Shown here one piece after another: positions 19,152 through 28,700 of a DNA stretch of 64,000 nt (position 1 is the stretch's first letter; each line of letters opens with the position of its first letter). The position numbers were made by a program, and so were the translations under genes. Below the pieces are notes generated by a model. That model worked only from the letters and a program-made list of their open reading frames with translations. It did no database searches and was not told where the DNA came from. This DNA is from Tetranychus cinnabarinus (taxonomy: Eukaryota > Arthropoda > Arachnida > Trombidiformes > Tetranychidae): contig WHVY01000001.1 in assembly GCA_022266195.1 (NCBI GenBank), forward strand, positions 7,874,001-7,938,000, given 5' to 3'.

Positions 19152-20363
19152 ATGGAGAGAAATCAGCCGAGATGGAGAAATGCTAAATATTCAGACGGAG
19201 ATAATGAAAGGAAACCTATTTTACTGTATCAACACTATTTGCTCCTGTCCTGCTATGCTTGGAATTTCGTCAATAGTTATGGAGTTTGTAAGAAAACAAT
19301 CCCAGGGTGTAAAATGTCAGGAACTCCACCAAAAATGCATAAATTCACAAAACTAACGATAACAGCACACACTCAAAGAGCGATAAACCATGCCCATAAT
19401 TTTCTTATCAAAGAGATTAAAGAAATTGCAGGTAGAATTAAAAGGAAGACTGGCAGATCGAGATGGATTGAACTCACTCCGATACCATTATTCCACTGCA
19501 GTTTATGCTTTGCCCCTGACCATCCAAAAGTTGAGTGTAAAAACTGTTCATTTTGCTCAAGTAACACCCATTTTAGGAAAAATTGCCCTGATTTGATTAA
19601 ACGAGTAGGACAAGTTATGTTACAAATCCAGCCTGTTATCAAACCTGTTAACGCAAAAAGAGAAGAAAGAAGACAACTTCGACGAAAATTAAGAAGAGAG
19701 TTTACAGGTAACATTTGGTACAAGATACCCGGAAAATATGATCCAAAAATTTTAGAAAAATTAGAACCAATTGGTTCCCCATCTTTACCTACATTGTCAT
19801 TGGACATGGAAGGAAATGGAAGTGGAGGTGTCGGTAATATCCATATATCTGGATGGTTTGGAAACATAATACGAATTCAAACAATATACTACGTGGAGGT
19901 TAAATCAGAAAACTCATTCTACGCAAATACCAAGATTACGGGATTACAACCCAGCGATTTAGCTACAGGTGTACCTTTTTACATAGTACGTAAAACGGTG
20001 TTAGAAATTTTAAGAGGAAAAAGAGTAATCACCCAAGGAGACGGTGATTTAAGGTTATTAAAATTTACTCCAGGTCACTTGATGGATAACGACATTACCT
20101 GGATTGATTTACAATCACTATGGCCTGGTCAGCAACCGTTAGGGTTAAACTATGTTGACAAATTCTTCTTCCCCGAGAATCCTAAATTGAAACGCGATGA
20201 TCCAACAAATACAATCGCTGGACATTCTCCAGAAAGAGATGCCCGAGTTACTCTTAGAGGATATATGGAGTATTTAAAATTAGCTGATTATATCAATTAC
20301 GTTCCTTCTTCTGAAACCATAAGGAAAATGGTCAACGCCAATTTATCTATTAATGATTGGTGA
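19152..20363 (+). CDS. Retroelement accessory protein: two CCHC zinc knuckles plus DEDDh exonuclease (element 2)
   Basis: This 403-aa protein is encoded between env and the 3' LTR. The N-terminal 110 residues are basic with a predicted helical stretch. Two tandem zinc knuckles follow, C116-x2-C119-x4-H124-x4-C129 and C132-x2-C135-x4-H140-x4-C145, the retroviral nucleocapsid spacing. The C-terminal half is an RNase_T/ISG20/REXO4-like exonuclease: D218-x-E220 (LSLDMEG), D297 and D299 (QGDGDLRLLKF, motif II), and H358-SPER-D363 (motif III, HxxxxD). All four acidic positions and the His are present, so activity is plausible. RNA-binding knuckles fused to a 3'-5' nuclease suggest action on RNA, perhaps small or host RNA; the target is unknown. 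Expression is probably by splicing to 19151. A divergent relative lies at 926-3313. Confidence 0.88.
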   Translation: MERNQPRWRNAKYSDGDNERKPILLYQHYLLLSCYAWNFVNSYGVCKKTIPGCKMSGTPPKMHKFTKLTITAHTQRAINHAHNFLIKEIKEIAGRIKRKTGRSRWIELTPIPLFHCSLCFAPDHPKVECKNCSFCSSNTHFRKNCPDLIKRVGQVMLQIQPVIKPVNAKREERRQLRRKLRREFTGNIWYKIPGKYDPKILEKLEPIGSPSLPTLSLDMEGNGSGGVGNIHISGWFGNIIRIQTIYYVEVKSENSFYANTKITGLQPSDLATGVPFYIVRKTVLEILRGKRVITQGDGDLRLLKFTPGHLMDNDITWIDLQSLWPGQQPLGLNYVDKFFFPENPKLKRDDPTNTIAGHSPERDARVTLRGYMEYLKLADYINYVPSSETIRKMVNANLSINDW

Positions 20364-20468
20364 AACTTAATCGAACTCACATTCTCATATACATTATTCT
20401 CATATTATTAATCCATATTTTAGTTTATATTTTCAGAACGAGGACGTTCTTTTGGTGCCCCGGTCAAC
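20364..20468 (+). other. Short region before the 3' LTR, no clear polypurine tract
   Basis: The bases next to the LTR read GGTGCCCCGGTCAAC, which is not a purine run. A 6-bp hairpin (AGAACG, AGGA, CGTTCT) lies near 20434-20449. The plus-strand primer site is therefore not recognisable by composition. Confidence 0.5.
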
Positions 20469-21201
20469 TGTGAAGAAAACTGGTTTTAACCAGTTTGGTT
20501 TTGGTGCTACCTTTCCCTACCTCCAGTAGGTAGGGAAAGGCCACAATTGGTTACCTTTTGTTGGGTCGGCCATTTTGTGAGGGAGAAGAATTTCTCCCTC
20601 ACGGTGCATAAAATGGCCGACATTTCTTTGTTCTCGTGGCGATATCAGCCACCCGCGGAAGCCCTGTTTGGTTTGAGTTAGAAAGCGATTTTCATGGTGA
20701 TTGTTCTATGCTACATTCTGTTATTTACACTATTTACAACTATACATTAATGACAAAAATAAACTATGGACAACTCTAACGTTAAATATTCGTGTTCAAC
20801 TGTACTATGTTTATAAGTGATTTACATCCAGCTTTAAGAGTTAACTTTTACGTATACTAATAAGTGATTTATCCGTAAGAATCTCAACTTGAGGAAATAG
20901 TGAATCTCATCGAATCCAACGTGAATCTCCAGGCCTAACTAATGAGTGTCTAAAGTTGTAAATCTCAAGAGTTTTCCTAAAAATACTCTCTGTTCAGTGC
21001 ATAATTTTGACTATTCCTTCTGGAATCAACTCAACCTTTCACCCAAGGAGCTATCACCTATTTTCGACTTGGTTATACACTCGATTTATCACTCCTTGTT
21101 CGAGCCGATGAATTTTACTTCTCTATTTTGAAATTTAATAAAATTGCTTTAATAAAAAAAAATTGTTACCAAATTAACCATTCATTTTCAGCTACCCAAC
21201 A
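20469..21201 (+). repeat. 3' LTR (733 bp)
   Basis: I see no difference from the 5' LTR on direct comparison. It carries the same three hairpins and AATAAA signals. It is followed by CTAT (21202-21205), the right target-site duplication. Confidence 0.95.
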
Positions 21202-21254
21202 CTATAAACTAAACTAAAATAAACTATCCAAAACATACCATTTCTCCTCTCCAT

Positions 21255-21420
21255 TTGCATTGAATATGTTTGAAAATTACTTATTTGGCCCGCAAAGTTG
21301 ATAAAAACAATGAAAAACCATTAAAAAATGATTATCTTTAAGATTAAAAAAATAAAAAAATGCCTAAACCAAGCCTTGAACCTATAAACTCTTGCTATTT
21401 AAGCCAATTAGCAAAGGACA
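21255..21420 (-). repeat. tRNA-like (SINE-type) repeat, right copy
   Basis: On the minus strand this stretch is similar to 7970-8137 and has a B-box-like GGTTCAAGGC (complement of about 21373-21382). It is the inverted partner of the left copy around the decayed pogo-like transposase, before that was split by the retroelement. Confidence 0.5.
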
Positions 21421-21530
21421 ACTCGGACATGCCTAGGTAAAATTGAAAATCTATTGTTGCATTTCAAATTGTTCATTACTCTAGCCAACATCTTATTTTG
21501 TCACATGTTGAAATTTATTTTTAGTAAAAA

Positions 21531-22062
21531 ATGTCGATCATGCAAAAGCTGCTTGAAGTTGAATTAATAATAAGTGCCTTTGAAGAAATCCCTCAACCAG
21601 AACGGAGGACCATCAACCGTTTCCTCGATCGTGTTGAACGGATGGTTCAAGATTTTTATGTCGAAGATGATTTGAACAAAATTCCGGACGCTGCTTCCCC
21701 ATCTCCAGCTTCACTGCCTTCGGTATCTTCATCATCATCTTTACCCTCATTGGCTTCTATTGATTCGATACTGTAGACTGTTAGAGGAACTTCAAGGATT
21801 GTAAATGTATGTAATGAAATCCAACAAACAACAGGAATGGACATTATATTACTGCAAACGGTCAAGAGCTAAACTCTATTATTGACATTCTTGGCCGAAT
21901 CTAAAATCGCCAGCATGCACATTTGCAGGTTGTAGAACTTTTAGCTGACATTAATGTCAGCCTAAACGATGCAATTATACAAGAAATTCAAACTACGAGA
22001 AGTGCATTGCAAACATTTGATAGGGACAACAATTATTTATTGATGAAATTAATCGATTAGTC
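21531..22062 (+). pseudogene. Small unrecognised gene fragment, probably decayed
   Basis: An 81-codon frame (21531-21776) with a leucine- and charge-rich helical N-terminal half and a Ser/Pro-rich tail ends at a stop. A second protein-like segment (VVELLADINVSLNDAIIQEI and on to a stop near 22060) is readable from about 21929 in another frame. Together they look like a broken gene carried in the repeat island. No family is recognised. It could instead be two chance ORFs. Confidence 0.35.
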
Positions 22063-22218
22063 CGTCGTGATAATGGTCGAAAAGAAATGAATTGAATGAG
22101 AATGAGTTCCTTGAAATGCATTTTCAATAAATATTCACTTTGATTTTGAGTCAATTTTGATTCTTTTCTCAAATTCGGGATATGCAAAAAGTATTTGCAA
22201 AAGTTTGGTTCTCTGGTA

Positions 22219-22326
22219 TGCAATATCTTATCTCTTTAACTCTTCTAAAACAATTAGAATCCATTAAGCAAAAGAAGAAAGAAATTGGTTCTAATTGTTT
22301 TAGAAGTTACAAAGATAAGATATTGC
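22219..22326. repeat. Short inverted repeat with about 40-bp arms
   Basis: The left arm 22219-22261 and right arm 22288-22326 are near reverse complements (TGCAATATCTTATCT outermost) with a 26-base spacer. Probably a small foldback element. A 15-bp tandem motif (TGTGAGAAAGATTGG type) follows at 22368-22412. Confidence 0.65.
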
Positions 22327-22429
22327 AAACAGTAAAAGGTCAAATTTCATTTAGTTTTGGAAAGATTGATGTGAGAAAGATTGGTGTGAGAAAGCTTGGT
22401 TTGAGAAAAATAAGTGAGAATAGATGATT

Positions 22430-23311
22430 AGAAAAAGATTGGAAAAAAATTGATGAGCAAAAGTTCAGGGGTCAAGGGGAAAGTTTCTCTAATGAATGCT
22501 CGGAAGATGTGGTTGGAAGGATAGATCGGAAAAATCTCGTTCGAACAATAGGTCGGAACTGGTCTGAAGAGAGTGGCTCGTAGAGCTGGCCGGAAAAAGC
22601 GAAAGTGTCCTTACTTCTCTTTTTATTACTACTATCATTCAAAATCATTGCAAAAATTTCTGCACTCTCGAAAAATGACCTCCAAATATCAGTTAGAGGT
22701 CGAATAACGCAATGACCTTGACCTTGAAATATGACAATCGAGTATCGCTGAAATTTCCATGCACAAGAATATCTAGCCTCAAAGTCACTCCAGGGCAGAG
22801 TAGCAGCCGTTTTACGACAGGAAAATTAGCTGAAATGCCCTGTAGTAAACTAATTATTGTACTCAGTAATGAAAATTTAGATTTGAAAAGTTTCAAGACA
22901 AAAAGGACTAAACTCGATACTCTCATAACAACCTTTCAACTCCATCTAGCAGCAATAAAAGGATTGATCAACACGCCATTCTGTGTGCAACTATCAATAC
23001 AAAACAGTCTCTAAAAATAGCTTGAAATGCTATTTCACAGTTGTCCTGTTATGAGAGGATGAGTGTTAGTGCTAAAGCCTTTACTTTACAGGGCTGGTAA
23101 AGCGTTTCTCGATGACTTTGAACAAGTTACCATAATGTTTAGGCGGTGTCTCAAAATGTTTGGACAAAATCTTAAGCCAGACGTAAAACCAGTAACCCCT
23201 ATGAAATGTTTCAACAGTTCTCATGCTTTTTAGTCAAGCTCTCAGAATATTTAGACAGAATTGAAAAGAAGAACCAGTCAAAGTTCAAACAAGTTTAATT
23301 TGAATTATAAA
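22430..23311. other. Unassigned repeat-island sequence
   Basis: No coding feature I can support. A 100-codon frame at 22712-23014 lacks any recognisable motif. A small palindrome (AAATAGC and GCTATTT) lies at 23017-23037. Confidence 0.4.
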
Positions 23312-23337
23312 GCTCGTTTGTGACAGTGAGAGCGAAT
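23312..23337. repeat. 26-bp direct repeat of the window start
   Basis: GCTCGTTTGTGACAGTGAG and the following GCGAAT match 1-26 with one difference. Similarity stops after this. It may be an end of an LTR related to retroelement 1 or another dispersed repeat. Confidence 0.5.
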
Positions 23338-23626
23338 CAGTGAACGAGTCACTTTACTTTTGTTTGTTTAAGAATCGTATAACCCTTTGTTTATTGAGAA
23401 AATTCTGAGAGACTCTGATAATCTGAAGACGACAGTCGAGCGAATGGATTAGACAGTTTTTTTATCACGATTTGACTAGTTTTAGGTTTCACCTTTACGA
23501 TGAGCATCGATAGTTAATTTTTCACATCCACACTGATTTTCATCATTTCAAATTATACGAAAAGCTTTGCACACAAAATGATGAGATTCAATAGATGAAA
23601 ACAGCTTATGTAACTTAAATGAGCTA

Positions 23627-23885
23627 CAGTGAAGTACCAGATAATGTCTGTTAATTAATCAATAGCCACTCAACCCCTTTATTTACATTTACATGTTTAT
23701 TGAAAGATAATTTTGGTTTAAATATTAATCTAAATATTATTAGAAAATTGAAAAATGCGGTGAATTTCAACTTATAATCTTGAGCCTAATGCTTGTAAGC
23801 TTTTCTGACAATGTTTCACTCAATTAATAGCACTTGCTGTGTAAATAAGCTATTTCAAGTTACTGGCATTATCTGGTACTTACTG
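23627..23885. mobile_element. 259-bp MITE with CAGT ends and TA target
   Basis: The left end CAGTGAAGTACCAGATAATG and right end CATTATCTGGTACTTACTG are inverted repeats with one mismatch. TA flanks both sides (23625-23626 and 23886-23887). It is non-coding and non-autonomous, of Tc1/mariner/pogo type by its ends and target. Confidence 0.85.
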
Positions 23886-23887
23886 TA

Positions 23888-25776
23888 CTAGGTGATCTCA
23901 TTGATTTGCCTTTTGAATATTTGCCGCAAAGAGATTTGCTTAAATCTGTTTGCTCAATTTAAGCGAACCCAAAAAGTACAGTCAATTGGCATCCATAGAG
24001 GGACACACTGGTTTAGTCAATTGTTCGACTCAACCAGAAGAGTTTGCAGTCAAAGAGTGAAAAGTTTATTAGTTTAAAGTTTATTATCTTCCAGTTCATT
24101 TCTTGTCAATTCACACTGATTGTTTTTAACAGTGTTAACTTTTCAGGTGCAAATTTTTTATACTTGCAGTTAAATCATATTTATTATTATTAAAAATATA
24201 GCTCAATAAAGTCTACAAACTCGGGATACTCTAAAGTTCTATTCTATTAACATTCCCCTTGAATTATTCTATTCTAGATTTTACTTCTCTACAAATGCAT
24301 GGGGAATCGACAGTCACTTGAAAAACCAACCACTTGTCGTCCTTTATGCACCACAAAAGATTCGCTTCATACATGTGTAACAATTGCGTTTTAATTGCTC
24401 AACGTCGAATCGTGAGTGCAAATCAAGTTGACCTTCAACGGAAACAAGAACAGAAAAAAATATGGTCCGCTATGATTGTCTTTTATATGTTCAAATGATG
24501 AACTTGGATTTATATTACAATACAATAGATGGCGTTCAGTTGTTGAAATTCAAACAAAATAAGAGTCTCGAGTTTTGCTAGTTGAAACTGTTTTCATTTT
24601 TATTAATTATATCACCAAATACAAGTTCAAAATTGAAATAGCGATCATTAGCCCAATTAACATTGATCAAAAGATTCCAGAGCTATTCCAGAGTAGCGAA
24701 GAAAATCAAATTTGAATTTTGTCTTATTCTATTAAGATACTCATTTGGAGTCAATAAATCCTGCCATTTCAACTCCAAGAGAAGCGTATTCAAGATTAAT
24801 AATGATAAGTATCATTCCTTGAGTCACTCAGGACTAATCAACTTAATTAATTCAACTTTTACTTTATTTATAAGGACTCCTAAGGAAAAGACTTATGTGT
24901 GTGTAAATGTATATATCATTGGTAAATGGGTAAATACAGTTAAATGTATTATCGTATTTAACCTGGGAATTTTTACGATAATTATTGAGATGTGAAAGAA
25001 GAAAAAGGAAAGCAAAAGAAGTTGAAAAGCTTTTAGGATGATTGATTAAAACAATTTAATTTGTCAACTATCAAGGTGATGATGTTGTCCAGTGTGTGAA
25101 ATAGAGGCTTCAATGGCCTCTTCCAAGTAATGGAAAGTAAAGTAAATAGGAAAACAAATAACACACAAAAAAGCCAAATCACACTCAATTAAACCCTTTC
25201 TAAACATTTACAACCCAAAACGAATTGAGTTTGACCCTCGAGAACTGCGTATTCAATGTTTAATTTCACGATTTTGCGCCAAAAATGGTACTTTAACTAA
25301 AAATTTGATGGCTATTTCTGGTTAAGATAACAAAAACAACTTGAAAACTTGAGAGCTTGAATCAAATGTGATTTAAATTGAAATCAAATGGAATTCAAAT
25401 TAAACCCAAAGCAAACTGTAATGTGAACAAGATTGAATGAAAATTGAATGAAAATTGTACGTAAATCGAGAGCAAAAAAAGGTCGATTCTGTGAACAAAC
25501 ATTTTGCGCAAAATCTTGAACTGAGTTGCAACTTGAATCCCAGTTTTCACAATAAACTTGCCAGTTTGAGAGCAACTTTTCATGATTAAACTTTGAATCT
25601 AAATCAATTTATCATTAACTATTCTTGATTAAAATTTGAAACATTGTCTACAATTTATTAATCAAACTTGAACCATTTTCCATTCAATTTTGTTTGTTAA
25701 TCAATTTGTTGAAAACCAAGCGCTCAATTTGCAACAGTTTCAAAGCAAAGCAACCAAAGCAGTTGAACCAAAAACA
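23888..25776 (+). other. Intergenic region and probable 5' UTR upstream of the calbindin-like gene
   Basis: AT-rich sequence without supported ORFs or repeats. The promoter and first transcribed base of the downstream gene could not be identified. An in-frame upstream ATG exists at 25690. Confidence 0.5.
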
Positions 25777-28700
25777 ATGGCTACTTCAACTACAACAGCA
25801 ACCCCAAATCAAACCAATTCAACAGTTAATCAATCTAATACAACAGCCAACAATAACAGCAATGTAAGCAAACAATCACGCAACTTTATGAGCCAATTTC
25901 GTGACAATAAAACGAAAGAGTTGAAAAATTTGACCTCAGCTCAGTTTATGGAAGTTTGGAGTCACTATGATCATGATGGTAAGTAAACTGACTTTTCAGT
26001 GTTTAAACGTTTATTAAACTTTTACAATGTTTGATTATCATTAATTTAAAAGTGTGTTATCCTGCGGTCATGATCAACACATGACAGTTCATGTCTTGTT
26101 AATAATGTTTTTTTGGGGTTCAAAAGTCATCAACTAACCTGTACATGGCTGGTTAAGTGACACTGCCATAGGTGTGTTTACAGTTGATAAATTAGTTGAT
26201 GGATGGTAATAATCAACGGTTCAATTGCTCATCATGTTTAGCTTCACCAAATCAATTCATTTTGTTTCACTGAATTCAGGATTACAATTTGATTTGGTTA
26301 AATCACTCTTTTTGTTTGACAACTTGCTTCCACATTCACTCCAGTTATTACCAGGTTTGATGGTGTAAATCAAATTTAGCCAAATCCAAGCTTTTCAAGA
26401 TTCCAATTACAACTCAATCCAATTTACAATCTTATTAATATTATAATATGAGATTGCAAGCAAAATAATCAGCCAATTGGCACATTGAACAATCTCAACT
26501 TACACTTTCCTTTGCTGGGCTTGGGTTTGCATTTTTACCTTCATTTTACTCTGACTGTTCATTTATAATAATAAATCGTTTATATCCATAGTTATGTTCA
26601 CAATTATTAAGGTTAACAATAAACATCAATCATGAAAATATAATTATTGCAGCTAAAATCAATGTGTTTATAGAGAGGAAAAGGTTTGCTCATGAAAAAT
26701 ATTAACCCAAATTCATTCAAGTACAATTATCATTTGTCTATTGTCACATCTTAATAGTTGAATTGTTAATTGGATGAAAATGCATACATTATGATTAAAC
26801 AAGGAAAGTTAGTCAGTATCAAAGCAATTAAATATCGTCACCTAAATCTAATTAGCTTCATTATTACAACCCATTATGTTTTTTGGTTGTTATTTTTGTA
26901 CATTTTTTGCAGTTGCATTCACTCATTATTGTAAATACACAATCACTGGGAGTTTTGTATTCATTTTCATGAGACAAAAAAAGGAATGAAAATGAATATT
27001 GAATGATAAGTATAACTGAATCTAATGAGACTCGAAAGTCTAGTCAGTTCTTAATATAATGAAGAAAAGAAACGAAAAAAAAGATTTTCATTTGAAAAAG
27101 AAATTCCAATTTCTTAAAAGCTATTGCAATCAATTTTGGTTTAAAAATGTATTCAAAATGTTTTCCAAAACTGGTTTAATTGCAATTCATGATTAATATT
27201 GATGATCATTTTGAGCTTTTAAATGTTTAATAAGTTGATCGAGTGGATTCCATTAACAAGTCATTCTGGCTTCCTTGGTTACCTGGATAATGATAATTAA
27301 CAATAAATTTTTTACCCTTTACGTTAAACAATTTAACTTAAGCTTTTTGTTATTCATACGTTGACATTATCATGGACTGCTGAGCAAATACTTGAGCCAA
27401 TATTTTTGATTAAAATTTGTTCCAAAGGATTGACAGCCATTATGGAGTTAAATTGTTGGTCAACATGGATTCGTTAAAAATCCTTTTCCATTGTTATGAT
27501 TCTTTCAAACAGTTGACCAATTGACCGTGCATCATAAACAGCAAAAATGATGATCAAAACGCATTTCCTTCTTCTCCTTAACTTTACAATTTCATGGTGA
27601 AAATTGATGAATATGTTAGTCTCTTTTTTTACAGCTTTACAGCATTTCATTTTGATATTATTATTTGTTATCACAATTACTATGATTATTATCATGATGT
27701 TTCGCGAAGCGTTTAAAGAAAGGCTTCAAGTTAATAGTTAATAAAAGATAACTGTATCCTTATACAATCATTATTATTAAACAGGAGAAGTAAAAAAATG
27801 TATTTTTATATATTTTTTTCACTATCCAAGGTAATTTATTTACCAAATGATAAAAGGAATAAGAAATGAGCCCTTCAAAAGTTTAAGATGAAATAAAATT
27901 ATGATGTTATCACAATTTATAATAACATTACCATCATTTCTTGATATTATATTGCAATATATTATAATACGATCATGAAATGCTAGATGTTGTCTACCTG
28001 ATCTTGGTTATTTTCCCGATCAGCTTTCAACTTTTTGCCTACTTTTTTCATTCTTCTTGAGCAGCTTTTCTATGGATAATCCGTTGAGAATGAACGTATT
28101 GTTGGTAAAGAAGCGTTGATGTAACTCTAAATCTTGTTGATTACATTTACTAATTTATCTTTTCAACTTGCAAGCAACTCGGTCCACAATTCTTGAAACT
28201 GTCTTGAAGGCACCAATTCTAATGGTTTCAAAAGGGAAGGTAAATGTTGGAAAATGTTGAGAGATTCTTGAGAAGTCAACAATCTTGTTACTGTCTTATT
28301 ATTTTTATCCTTTTCCAATGAACAAGGTAAAGTTGCAGTTGGTGATGATAAAGATGAGTTAAATAGGGAAATAAGAAAAAAAAGATTGAAGAACATTATT
28401 TCAAGTCTTTATCTTAATTGGAAAAGGATTTTACCAGTTTCACAATCATTCAGACATAAAACTGGTGAAAATGGGTTTAGGAATAGGTAAGTTGTAAAGC
28501 TGATTTTGGGATAATTTAGTTTCTCAGTAAAGTCTTTGGTTTATCACCTTCCCTTGTTAATATGGACATTGATATCTTTTAAGACGATGTTGAAATGAAA
28601 TAAGAGCAAAATTAAAAAATTAACTTTTGACTCAAGAATCTTTATACGATATTTCAGTTCAGTTGTGCCCAGTCACAGTAGCAGGTACTTTCGTTCAGTC

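Larger units (their letters stand above)
9277..21201 (+). mobile_element. Complete young Ty3/gypsy LTR retroelement with env and an accessory exonuclease
   Basis: The 11,925-bp element is bounded by LTRs at 9277-10009 and 20469-21201 and a CTAT duplication. Its order is LTR, primer-binding site, 1.3-kb AT-rich repetitive leader, small membrane-protein ORF, single gag-pol-env ORF, hairpin cluster, exonuclease ORF, LTR. The RT, RNase H, integrase order of pol and the D-35-E integrase place it with Ty3/gypsy (Metaviridae, errantivirus-like by the presence of env). The LTRs show no differences on direct reading and all ORFs are open, so insertion was recent and the copy may be functional. It landed in a decayed pogo-like element. 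Confidence 0.95.

Noticed and set aside
20038..20055. GGTGAT word in the exonuclease ORF
   Set aside because: No pairing flanks. It encodes the conserved motif II Gly-Asp, so protein constraint explains it.
24663..24995. 110-codon plus-strand frame
   Set aside because: No domain, signal or repeat; its composition matches the surrounding AT-rich DNA.
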